Below are positions 22,294 through 33,232 of a stretch of DNA of 64,000 bases, in pieces. Numbering within the stretch: position 1 is the stretch's first letter; every line of letters begins with the position of its first letter. The notes below the pieces were generated by a model. That model was given only the letters and a program-made list of their open reading frames with translations. It was not told the DNA's origin and searched no databases. Source of the DNA: Panicum virgatum. Taxonomy: Eukaryota; Streptophyta; Magnoliopsida; Poales; Poaceae. The translations under genes were made by a program, and so were the position numbers. Where the stretch lies: assembly GCF_016808335.1 (NCBI RefSeq), contig NC_053144.1:19452403-19516402 (forward strand), in the 5' to 3' direction.

Positions 22294-22626
22294 GGTGCTA
22301 TTTGATTTCAGGAATTTTTTTAAATCTCTGTCACATCAAAAAGTATCTTACTATTTTAGAGTATTAAATAAAATATGTTTATAATTTTTTTTGACAACTA
22401 AGTGCTAATTCACGAGACGAATCTAATGAGCCTAACTAATCCATAATTTGCTACAGTGACTATCTGCTAATTATGAATTAATATACATCATTAGATTTGT
22501 CTCGCAGTTTAGTCCTAAGGTTCTGCAGTTAGTTTTATAATTAACTTTTATTTAATACTTCTAAATACTAAGATTCTCTTTAATATGACGTAGACTAAAA
22601 TTTAGCTCCTGAAACCAAACAACCCC
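22294..22626. mobile_element. MITE of the ACGAATCTAATGA family, copy 1
   Basis: The ends GGTGCTATTTGATTTCAGGA and (opposite strand) GGGGTTGTTTGGTTTCAGGA are imperfect inverted repeats. The inside contains the family words ACGAGACGAATCTAATGAG, TGCTACAGTGAC and ATTAGATTTGTCTCG. Boundaries are approximate. Confidence 0.6.
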
Positions 22627-23295
22627 TCCACAACCCCTTCGGTGGAGGGGGGGAACCGGGCTCAGATCAGCGGCTCTTCAAATTGTTTCAGAGGACGCAT
22701 TTTTTTTCACAGATAGTGCATTTGAAATGTAGAGCTGTAATTGCTCGCAGTATTTTAGGACCTCAGATTAATCAATTAGTATGCGATAAAAAGATTTACA
22801 CAAATGAACACAATCTCATGAGCACATGTAGTTTGAACATGATGAGCATGATAGTGAAGCTAGCAAAACTAGGTTCTAAGTTTTGGGCCTAGCCAAACAG
22901 TATCACAACATTCTAGCAGTGATCATTAGCCATTTTGCATTCAAATTTGGCAGGCAGAGTAAACAATGCTTTTAAGTTTTATTAATATATAAACATGGAG
23001 TCCCCAAACTCGTGTGGAATTTTAATTACAGCTGAGCAAATAATTCTTTACTCGGTTCCAGTAGTGTCAATTGAATCCCAGACCTCAAACAAGGTCGAGC
23101 AACGCACCGCATGGTGAAATGATGCACAAGTGCTCAGAATGTACAGATGACACAGATGAATGCTAGGGTCTGATACCAGTGCTGACCCTAGGGGCCCGAG
23201 CCAAGACAGAGAGATCTGTTTGTGTCTGCAGAATTGGCCTGACGAATCTCATTTTGTTGGCCATTCTTCTTGCCAGTTCATCCAAGAGTAACAGC
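22627..23295. other. intergenic
   Basis: AT-rich sequence with no gene seen. Confidence 0.35.
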
Positions 23296-23561
23296 GGCTG
23301 TGTTTAGTTCCAAAATTTCTCTCTCCAAACTTCACTATTCACCTATCACATCAAATATTTTGACTCATGCATGGAGCATTAAATATAAGTAAATAAAAAA
23401 ACTAATTGTATAGTTTTGATGTACACAACAAGACGAATCTTTTGAGCCTAATTAGGTCATGGTAGGACAATAATTACTACAAACAAACAAAAAGTGCTAC
23501 AGCGTGCTGCAATGCCCGATGTGACCCTTTTTACCACCATTTTACGTATCTAAACACAGCC
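23296..23561. mobile_element. MITE of the GGCTGTGTTTAG family, 266 bp
   Basis: Inverted ends GGCTGTGTTTAGTTCC and TCTAAACACAGCC, with AGC on both sides (23293-23295 and 23562-23564). The internal words AAGACGAATCTTTTGAGCC and AGGTCATGGTAGGACAAT recur in opposite orientation in the copy at 48526-48781. Confidence 0.7.
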
Positions 23562-23724
23562 AGCCATTTTTCAGGAGGGTGTAATGTTGTTGTGATGCCT
23601 GCAAGCCCCAATTTCGAGGACATGAACTGTCTCGAGGATCTGGTTTCATGGGCTTGGCCAACATATCATCACAAACAAAAAGGCAGGAAGTGGGCATCAT
23701 TCAAACTAGTAAATGGTTGATGAG

Positions 23725-26700
23725 CTATGAATTTTCAGGGAAGACAGTCTGGATGAACTTCAAGAAACGCTCTGAGTAGAACTGGGGGTCCACGGCTGAG
23801 ATGGAGATTGAGTCATACTGCCTAGACTTGACAGCATGCTCAATTTTCTTTCTCATATTGTACTCTTGCAATATGTCAATGATGCCCAGGTAGAGGACGA
23901 CATCATACACCTCGCGAAATGGGTTGCTTTCATCTTCCTTAGGGATTTGCTCTGCCCTTGCAGGCATATTAACTCCTAGCTGGATCTGAAGCCTGACAAA
24001 CATAAAAGGAAGATAAAAACAGCAGCTGTAATTCTCCACCTTTGAAACTACAAGCAGTGCAACACAATTTCCGCAAGTCACTCAGAATATTTGAACTACA
24101 AACAATTCACAGAAATATCTATCGTACCTGGCTGTACCAGGCAGTAGGAGATCTACTTCCCCAAACCCAGCTGCTGATGCACGCAAACGGCTGCCTCTTA
24201 TGTGAGGACCAACAACAACACTGTCCTCGCCACTGCTTTGAACCAAGACTAATCCTTCTGGGTAGTTCAAGGCATCATCTTCCTGAGCATCTGTGCAAAC
24301 CATTATTGACAATGAACATTAGCGCACCAATCTTGACAAGAACTGAACATGGAATTGCATCTGATGAACAAGTTAAAGCAACAGAAGAGGTGTTGCAGAC
24401 CAATAGCAACTATCAGAAAAAATTGTGCATCTCACCAAATATAGCTTGAAGATAACTTGAGGCTGCCTAACTCAAAACATGATTTGGAAATTAAGACACT
24501 TAAGGACTTCACACAGGATTTCCACGTAACTTTGGATGTTGGGATGATTCAATGATTGCATAATAAGTTCCTTTTAAACAAAAAAATCAACTAAAAATGG
24601 TCAAGAGCTTGGCAACTACAGGCTCCAGCTGGGCACAAAGAGTAGATATACTTCACATGTCGAACACCAATCCATGTGTCTTTTCCTTACACTCATGTAG
24701 ATGTGCAATAGATATTGTAGGGAGAAAGATCTTATGGAAAGTGTCGGGTGCATCCTTACCTACTTCCGAAACGACAGTCAATCTATTTGCCGCCATGCTC
24801 CGGCGATAGGATGCACGTGTCCGCAAGTTCTGGGGTGCTCTATAATGGACACCAAGCAGTAGGCTGTAATCCATTATCCGCTGGGTTCTCAAAAATTCGC
24901 TGTCTGTTTCAATCTGCCTGAAGAATAATCAACAGTTTAATTTGAGATAAGTATAATGCAAACACATAACAGAACACATAAGAAGGCTGATTTCTAGAGA
25001 GAATATGCTCACTTAAGTAGAGCCTCACGCCAGGAAGGTTCAAGATAAAAGGAATAGTTAAGATCCAAATCCTTCAGAGTTGTGTTCTCATCAATTTCGA
25101 TTTTGTCAGTAGAGCGCCCTAAAGATGAGCCTTTCAAGTCAAATCTCCGGTGAATTCTCAATTCAGTGCAAAACATGTTTCCCATCACAACAAACCGGAA
25201 CTGCAATTTGCAAATATTAAGAATGATCATTACATTAAAAAGGAGGGGGCGCTAATCTAAAGAAAATTTAAAAGAAATTGGTGGTGATGTCAATCATTAC
25301 CTTTTGACCACTAGAAGGTTTCACCCTGTGGAGGCCAAAAAACTTAGTTATGAGGGTGTTCTCATATGTACGGACATGATGATAATAGTTTGGAAGCATT
25401 CGTAAAAGAACCTACAGGATAATATAGAATTATGACAAGTTCAATATCTGTTTCCTAGGAAAATGGTCCTACAGTATATGCATGAACTACCAAAGAATAA
25501 TGAAAACTAGGAAATACAATCACTGTAGTTTAAATAGAACATGAACCTGCACTTCAGATTTTCGGAGAGTTTTAATCATGAATCTATCATCTTGTGACAA
25601 GAAAAAGACACTTCCACTCTTTCCAGGAGAAGATAGCTCCCTAAGAGCAGAATTTCCGCATATGGAGATCATATAGTCTGCAGCATCAATCTTGAACATC
25701 TCTCTCAAATTCCTACAAAAGTGGATCGGCATCGTGTTTTAAATGTATGAGTCTGGGACAGAAAGAAGATTATAGGTCAGGAGAAACAACATAAAATATG
25801 TCAACAAGGGGTCCTAACAAAGAATATTGTGTTAGCTAAATGTGCAGAATCTAAGTATCACATGAATCTGCAACTGATAAGGACATCATCATTTTTCAGA
25901 CGGGCATATCAGCATGATTGTCAGTAAAACAAACCTGAAAACCATGGGGCAGTAGTCCTTCCATTTAAAACCTTCTGCTGAATGTGAAGGAGTAAGGCGA
26001 GATCCTTCTTTTGGGAAGTCCATCCAGAAACTTGCTCTTGGTCCAAAATCTGAAGCACGAACTTCACGTTTTTGGATTGGTGTAATCTTTCCAACTGTGT
26101 ACCTAAGTATAACAAAACTTTGCCTATTTCAAAATATACTTAAAGATCTGTAAACATCATGCTCACGAATCAATTAAAAAAATGTATGTTGCAGGAGCTA
26201 GCAGTTCCTAAAAGAAACGAAAGCACATATTGCAAGCAAGGAGCTGTTACCACTACTTGCTGGTGCTAGCACATCAACCACCAAACCATACAGAAGCTAA
26301 ATGATAACAAGCATATTTTTTTAACACAGTATGATTAGTTCCACGAGCCAGATGACTAGGAACCTGTTACTTCTATGCCATGATTCTCACCATATTAGTT
26401 GGAAGAAGATTGTTTATAAGCAAGAACGTAAAGCAGCAGGAAGTAGCTAGGCCAGTAATTATGTAATAGCTGAAAAAACAATGAGAAAAAGGGCATACCC
26501 AGTGCTGAAAGCTCTAACACAAGATGGGGTCTGGAGAAGGGAAATTCTAGCAGCCTTACCCTTGCGAAATTTGCAAAGAGGCTGGTTTGAACCCAGAACC
26601 TCCAGGACACAAGTGGAGAGACTCTACCACTGTGCCTGGACCCTTCTAATAGCTGAACAAACAATGAACAGAAGAAAAGGAATGCAAACAAAAAACAGGA

Positions 26701-27966
26701 TTTCAGGAGGTGCTACCTGATTCCAAGCTGCAGACTGAGCATTAAATCATAGCTTCTGTGTCCCTTAATAATTGTCTCTCCAGGCTTTTTTGTGTCCCTC
26801 ACCATTTTCTTCTGGCGGCGTTTTGCCTTCTTTGAGGAGTCTGAGAAACTTCTGTCAAGTACCACCTCACTGATTAGAACACCTTGCATGTATTCCCTTT
26901 CCAGTATAGGCAAACGAGAATCACTCAAGTTTTCCAAGCTTTCTAGACCAGAACTTTCACTTGATTCATGGCCAATGAACTTTTCAATAGCCACCTCAAG
27001 ACTCCACCGTCTTTCCAAAGACACATTCTTCAAAGGAGGCTGCTCAGCTGAATTCCTTTTGGATGAAACATCTGAAGATTGCCTAGTCATGCCAACCTTC
27101 ATGTTCCCCATGTCAACTGAAGCTGAGTGAAGTATGCGTGAATTATGATTCTGCCTTCTAATATCAGGCAGTACACCTCGGTTTCTAAGATTATTGATAT
27201 ACATCTCATCGTTAACAGGAACTCTGCAACCTTTCGGATAGAGTGTACCTTTACCGTCCTTCAGGCCTCTCGTCCATGTTCCAACATAATACCCGCATTC
27301 GTTCCATGTATAGATTCCATACCCGTGCATCATGCCATCTAACCAGTTACCTTCATATGAGTCCCCATTTTTCCATGTAAGAGTTCCTTTCCCTGACATC
27401 TTGCCACTTTTCATATTGCCAACATAAGTGTCCTCATTTGCCCATGTGTACTTCCCATGACCTTGTATTTCTCCCTGAATCCACGAACCTTCAAACATGT
27501 CTCCATTTGGATACGTCTGACATCCAAGCCCATGCTTACGATTCAACTTCCATCGTCCCCTGTAGATGATGTTATCCGGTCCAGTATAGGTGCCTTCACC
27601 ATATAGGTATCCACCAGAATACTCGCCCTCATAGGTGGCTCCAGATGGCCATCGTGTCTTCCCCTGCCCATGTCTCATCCCTCTCCTCCACTCACCTTCA
27701 TAGATGCAACCATCTGACCAGAGGTGCCGGCCTGAGCCCTCTGGTGTGTTCCCCAATAATGTGCCAGAATAAATATCTCCATTAGCAAACCTGATCTCTC
27801 CAACTCTGAAGCCAGGATTTGTTCCGGCAGCATTTGAATCTTGGCCATTTCCCAAACCGGCCAACACCTCCTTTGCAGTATTGCAGCTAGAGTCCCGGAA
27901 TAGCTCAACCCTTGCAGAATGGGAGACCCCTTCTAGCTCATTTGGAAGAGCCACAGGGGCTGTCAT
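23725..27966 (-). CDS. phosphatidylinositol-4-phosphate 5-kinase with N-terminal MORN repeats (PIP5K9-like), eight coding exons
   Basis: Exons are 26717-27966, 25935-26102, 25547-25712, 25301-25411, 25013-25200, 24760-24917, 24128-24290 and 23725-23992 (823 aa), all GT-AG. It phosphorylates PtdIns4P to PtdIns(4,5)P2 at membranes. About eight MORN repeats occupy residues 53-250 (pattern YxGxWxxGxxxGxG). A Ser/Lys-rich linker with a basic KKAKRRQKK patch follows. The PIPK catalytic domain spans about 418-823. The DLKGSSLGR motif begins at 586, MDYSLL is at 643-648, IID at 772-774, and the activation-loop segment ISAVDP ends at 804. The N-terminal MORN region reads closest to Arabidopsis PIP5K9 among the plant enzymes I remember. 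The ATG at 27966 is the first in the main frame; an overlapping uORF lies just upstream. The catalytic motifs look intact. Confidence 0.92.
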
Positions 27967-27970
27967 GCAT
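27938..27970 (-). promoter_or_regulatory. 10-codon uORF overlapping the PIP5K start codon
   Basis: An ATG at 27970 lies four bases upstream of the main ATG at 27966 (ATGCATGA arrangement), in a different frame. It encodes ten residues and ends in TGA at 27938-27940, inside the main coding region. If scanned first, it would compete with main initiation. Confidence 0.6.
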
Positions 27971-28023
27971 AACCCCTAGGAGGACCGGTCCACCCAATCA
28001 GGAAAGTAAGATCCAAAGCACTA

Positions 28024-28850
28024 CCTGTGAAAGGTTGGATGAGATCCGTAAGCCATACTGTTCACAAGAGGCACTAGAACTAACCAGGTCGTGAACATTC
28101 CACTTTTAGTAATTATTTTACAAAAACCAGTGGCCTTTTCTTTTTCACTTGCCGCCAAGAAACACATGATTGAGAGGGAAAGAAATTTAGTTTGCATTAT
28201 TCTTCTCTTCATTTCCATAGGAACTATGTGCTAGTAAAACATGATTTTCTATTCAAAATTCCATCTCCAGTGCTGCCATTTGACAACTTAACCAATTCGA
28301 GTTAAGGTGCTTCACTATTGTTCCTTCTGTAGGGAAGACTGTTCACTGTAGCCTCCATGCGCCCTTCTTTAATTTTATAACAGTTTGCGGAAAATGTTTT
28401 ATAAACATTTTAACAAAGGATAAATTGCAATTGGAAATTGACAGGTACATATCAAATTCACGTACAAAAGTTAAAAACAGGCCCAAAACTATCTCTAACC
28501 TTAAGCGTGCTCTACAAAGTTCAGCCTAACAATATCTTTCCTAAATCAAGTATATTATTATATTAGAAAAGAACACGCAAACACGATCAGAGTCTAAGAA
28601 TTATTAATATTGTTCTTTCCCCCCTTCTTTTTGAAAGAAAGCAACACTAACTAACATGTCTAGTTTAGTGAACGGAAGTACATACATGATCATTGTAGTT
28701 TCGCATCGTTCTGATCGCCAGCTGCGAGGTCTATTTTCAGAGTTACACCTACAGGAGCCTAAGAGAGGCAGGGAATGGGCAGGCTTACCTCACCGCTTCC
28801 GAAGGGGAGCTCGACGGAGGAGATGGAGGTGCCTTCTTACAGGCACTATA
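28024..28850 (-). other. probable 5' leader intron and first exon of the PIP5K gene
   Basis: On the minus strand a donor GCGGTGAG|GTAAGCC (GT at 28787-28788) and an acceptor TTTCACAG|GTAG (AG at 28025-28026) frame a 762-bp leader intron (28025-28788). The upstream exon would lie in the GC-rich block from 28789 to about 29230, where frames on both strands are Arg/Ser/Pro-rich and look untranslated. Confidence 0.5.
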
Positions 28851-29230
28851 CCTCGGCTCGCAGACCTGCAGACAGAGGAAGAAGGGATGAGTACGGAGAG
28901 GAACCGCGCGGCCTCGCCCAGAAGCAGGGGGGTGGGAGGAAGCCGGTGCTGCGGACGGCCCAGATCCGGCCGCCGGATCCACGAATCCCGTTGTGCGCAC
29001 CGGAAAACGACGCGAAGACGGGAGGACGGCTCGCGCCCGGAATCGACGGGGATCCGGACGGAGAGGGAGGCGCTCCGCGTGGACTCGCCCGGGTGGAGGA
29101 GAAGGATTCTCGACAGAGGGGAGCGAGCGAGCGATTCCTGCCGGCTGTGGAGAGGGCCAGCCGACAAGGGGCGGAGGAAGGATAGTGAGGAGGAGCACGG
29201 CGGGCGGTGGGGCGCTGTGTGTTCAGTGAC

Positions 29231-29886
29231 CATTGACTTTAGAAGAAGTCCAAGTAACCCGCTCTACAATTTTTTTGACACGAACCCTCTCAACTTTTCT
29301 CTTTTACACAAACCCTCTCAACTTTACTCCGGAGTCCTATCTTTGGAAATTACAGTAACCTGCTATAAAATTGGCCTTCAAAACTTTGTTTCTTCGTTCA
29401 AATTATCATTTAGCCTTTTTTAGTCTTTTATTATATGTACATATATTACTAAGTATTATTGACAATAGATTCAACTAGGGGTCTAGGGTAATTAGTCCAG
29501 GTAAGAGTTCAAAAGATTCAAACGACTAGCTCTCTTGAGTTCATTTCATCAACCATATATTAGACACCAGATGCGTTCTACTTCGAGGAAATCATAGCAA
29601 CACAATAAATTCCAGACATGTGAATCTGATGAGTATATGATAAATCTACTCCCATGAGAGACGATAAAAGTCTACTTTCTAGCTGCTAATTTTCCTAGCG
29701 GCAATGATGGTAAACCTAACGGATGGCGGTATGGGAATGGATCATAACTTTAGGAAGCGGTTTTCACATGTGCTATATGTTAGCTACTGAATGTTGTTAT
29801 GCAATCTTGCTAAAAGCATCACATGATACACCTATATATGCCGTTCAATTGCAATAAACTTTTCACCACAAATTACTTCATGGGAC
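29231..29886. other. intergenic, presumed upstream region of the PIP5K gene
   Basis: AT-rich sequence with a doubled ACCCTCTCAACTTT word near 29283-29325. No gene seen. Confidence 0.35.
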
Positions 29887-30485
29887 CACTAGTGCAGAAC
29901 ATGGCTTTAGTCCCGGGCTGCAACTGCCTTTAGTCCCGGTTTTTGAACTGGGATTGGCAGTCCGGGACTAAAGATCCCCGATCTTTGGTCCCGGGTCAAA
30001 TAACCGGGACCAAAGGGTCATGTGGCAAAGTAAAAAGTATTCTGCGCAGCCTAGGACTTGAACTTGAAACGTCCCGGCTCGCGCGTAGTTTCTTTAACAT
30101 CCCACCTACACAACACATGTGTGTTTGAATGGGATGCTTTCACTTTATACTAACATATGAAGACCCCTTTAGTCCGGGTTGAAGCTACCAACCGGGACTA
30201 AAGGCCCCTTTAATCTAGGTTGGAACCACCAACCGGGATCAAAGGGGTACCCTTTGGTCCGGGTTGGTGGTACCACCCGGAACTAAAGAGTTGGGTCTTT
30301 AGTTTCGGTTGGAGCCACCAACCGAGACCAAAGAGGTATTCTTTGGTCCCGGTTGGTGGCTCTAACCGAGATTAAAGATATATTTCGTCCCCTAGCCGTT
30401 GGAATCGGGACTAAAGACCTCTTTAATCCCGGATCCAATACCAGCTGGGACAAATATGAAGGACCAAAGCCCATTTCTAGTAGTG
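29887..30485. mobile_element. non-autonomous CACTA (En/Spm) element, 599 bp
   Basis: Starts CACTAGTGCAGAA and ends CATTTCTAGTAGTG, the inverse of CACTACTAGAAATG. It is flanked by a 3-bp duplication GAC (29884-29886 and 30486-30488). Inside are many subterminal repeats of the form TTTAGTCCCGG / CCGGGACTAAAG in both orientations, typical of CACTA elements. No transposase coding. Confidence 0.85.
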
Positions 30486-30806
30486 GACGTGCCACCGCGA
30501 GATCCTCTTGGCACCACTACATTCTCCTTAGGCTAGTCAGTGCATACTATCGTGCACAGAAAAATACAAGTGTCGCATATAATTTTAGGAGATGGCGAGA
30601 AAAGAAAAGGAAGCTGCATCTGACTTGATATCAAAACGAGAAATGATATTAAGATAGTAAATATTGTATGTATTGTATTTATATAGCATGATATTAGAAA
30701 TATGATGCGAAAAATTGGGATCAGCTTAAAGCCTTCCTTCTACCATAAATAAAGGCTCTTACCTACTTAGCGATGTGTCTGGTCCACAATGATACAATAC
30801 GAGTTA

Positions 30807-31160
30807 GGCCCTCTTTAGGCCCTGCCGTGTAAACGCAAAAAAAAATTCGACAGAATCTTGCTAATTTGAAGTACTAAATGAAGTTTATTTATAAATTTTT
30901 TTGCATAAATGTGTTGTAAATCGAGAGACGAATCTAATGATGCTAATTAATCCATGATTAATCAATAATTAGCGGATGGTTACTGTAGCATCACTGTTGC
31001 GAATTATGGATTAAGTAGGCTCATTAGATTCGTCTCGCGATTTACAACCCATCTATGCAAAAAGTTTTGTAAATAAACTTCATTTAGTACTTCAAATTAG
31101 TAAAATCCCTTTGCAAAATTTTGCGTTTTTACGTTTACTGGGTGGGAACTAAACCAGGCC
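30807..31160. mobile_element. Tourist-like MITE of the ACGAATCTAATGA family, 354 bp
   Basis: Ends GGCCCTCTTTAGG and AACTAAACCAGGCC, with TTA on both sides (30804-30806 and 31161-31163). It has an almost continuous hairpin: AGACGAATCTAATGATGC on one arm pairs with CATTAGATTCGTCTCG on the other, and ACTAAATGAAGTTTATTTA with its complement. Confidence 0.75.
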
Positions 31161-32437
31161 TTATTAGTAAGTGACCTACTCGCCACAAGCCCACAACCTT
31201 CGATGCTTCAAGTGACACGTCACGTCGACGCTTTTTTTTTCTTGACAATGTAGTTTCCTTTCTTATAATTTAGGGTACTCTTTCATTTCAAATGCAGAGT
31301 ACAGAAAATCACAAATGAGATCGATAATGATCCCAGTTTGACTGATGAAGCGCCTGCTCCAGCGGACAACCTCGGGTGTGTCCCTAGATTCTTTTTTTTT
31401 TCTTTTCCTTTCTCGAACACTGTAGATTATTACGTACTATGAACAATAGTTGTGGGGTTGAATGGTTTGGCGTCGGATGCTAATCTATGAGCCATCTTAT
31501 TCGTTGCTCTTGGTCGGCGGGGCCGTGACGAATTCCCTTTCGGCCGGGGGAAAAAAAATAACCATGTTGAAAAGCAAAAGGATAGCTGAAAGGCGGCTTT
31601 GGGATTACACGGATGGATGGCGGGTGACCAGCTAGCATATGTGCTGGCATGCTGCCGTCCATGTCCCTAGAAAATTTTGCAGGCCCATCCGGTCTTTTTC
31701 ATAATCATATCCCCGGACGAAACGAAACATCATCTTGGCCAGTTTCAGAATCATATTCATATCCCTGGACGAAAACGAAAACGTCATCTGGGCAGTAGAG
31801 CAGGTAGTGATGACAGAGAGGGGCATAGGGTCCACCATGGTCGCAATCATCGAGCCTCCAGATATTCTTTCCCTGGGCCGGCAAGAGAATCGGTTACTTG
31901 TGTAGGTTTTTTTTTTGAAAAGATTTACTTGTGTAGATTTATGGGTAATAGTTAAGCCACCAGTTTGATTTTAGGTACGGAAATGCTACACCTAGAATGT
32001 CCGATGCGTCGGACGCGTACCGTGATCCAGCCTTCTCAATCAACACTCGTGGCATCCTGTTAATTTTTTTTACCGTAACTTCTTGTCCTCTCTCTCTCCA
32101 CGCAACAGAATCTTATCCATTTATCATGATATTTCCTCTCCACGGTAAACAAACTCACCTATATGCTATGTTTTTGGATTAGATTTGATGTTGCAATTAT
32201 GATTTTTGGATGTTGCAATCCTCTCCCTCGTGCTATCGATGAATGTTGCATGACGCAAATGTTACAGTGAAAAATTATCCTAGATTTGATTGCGAAGATG
32301 GATGGATGCACATTTTGAATGTTGCATATGTTGATTTTTGTTGTTGGAGCTGTTTTTTCAATATTACATATGCTACCTTTTCATGTTATGATAGGTGACG
32401 GAGCGTCCGATGGGGATGTCCGGGCACTAGCACTTCT
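31161..32437. other. intergenic with a possible old inverted-repeat element
   Basis: No gene seen. From about 31978 to 32437 the ends GAAATGCTACACCTAGAATG and (opposite strand) GAAGTGCTAGTGCCCGGACA are loosely related inverted repeats with TCCGATG words, possibly an old MITE. No target duplication found. Confidence 0.3.
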
Positions 32438-32445
32438 GTGCATAG

Positions 32446-32839
32446 CAATGTAAGAAATAGCGGGCTAAGATATTTAGCGGAAGCCCTTCCAAAAATCTAA
32501 AAGACATATAGCAAAAGGTATAGCGGAAGCTAAATCATTTAGCGGAATAATAAAATAATCAATAATTACATACAAATTTAGAAGAATCATTGGTCTAACA
32601 CTCTAAAAATAGACTCGACACATATCTTGACTGTCCAACGGTGCATATACTGCTTTGTCTATGATCCACTCTAGTTATATTAATTCTTTATTTTTTTTGA
32701 ATAAATCTTTAGCGGACATAGCGGTCATTTATTACCGCTAAATCCTGTAAAACCCCCTTTAGCGGACACAGCGGACAAATATTGTACAGCGTAGCGGTAG
32801 GTCTCCTAAAAAGCTAATAGCGGGCTATTTTGTACATTG
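32446..32839. mobile_element. hAT MITE, 394 bp, perfect 8-bp target duplication
   Basis: Inverted ends CAATGTAAGAAATAGCGGGC and (opposite strand) CAATGTACAAAATAGCCCGC. A perfect 8-bp duplication GTGCATAG flanks it (32438-32445 and 32840-32847). TTTAGCGGA words are repeated throughout. Confidence 0.85.
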
Positions 32840-32850
32840 GTGCATAGCCA

Positions 32851-32950
32851 CCATATGGGCTTGGTCTGTGCCGTCCACAAATACATTATAGCACTTCCGT
32901 TTTAGCTATGGCCGTATGGGCTTGGTCTGTGCCGTCCACAAATATATTAG
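32851..32950. repeat. tandem doublet, ~61-bp period
   Basis: TATGGGCTTGGTCTGTGCCG followed by TCCACAAATA occurs twice (from about 32855 and 32916). Confidence 0.7.
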
Positions 32951-33232
32951 AGGGGATCTATCTTGCTCAAGCAATTTTTTTTTTTGGATGGGGAACTCAT
33001 CAAGCGAATTCTCGTTACCTAACTCACCAACTCCAAAACTTTTCTGGTTTGGAGTCAGTCACTGTCGTTTCACGCCAATGACCACCCAATCAGGACACAG
33101 GTTTCAACCTTAAATCTGGCTCGTCATCGCCTCAATTTGAGTAGTATGCTTTTGCATCCGCGCATCACAGGGTACACGAATCATCCCCCACCAAATGGGC
33201 ATGAAAAAAAACAACGAATTAAACGAACAAGA

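Noticed and set aside
28656..29423. Frames upstream of the PIP5K gene
   Set aside because: Better explained as the untranslated first exon and promoter of the PIP5K gene on the minus strand.
31978..32437. Mutator-like element
   Set aside because: The loosely related inverted ends have no 9-bp target duplication, so I kept it only as a possible old element.
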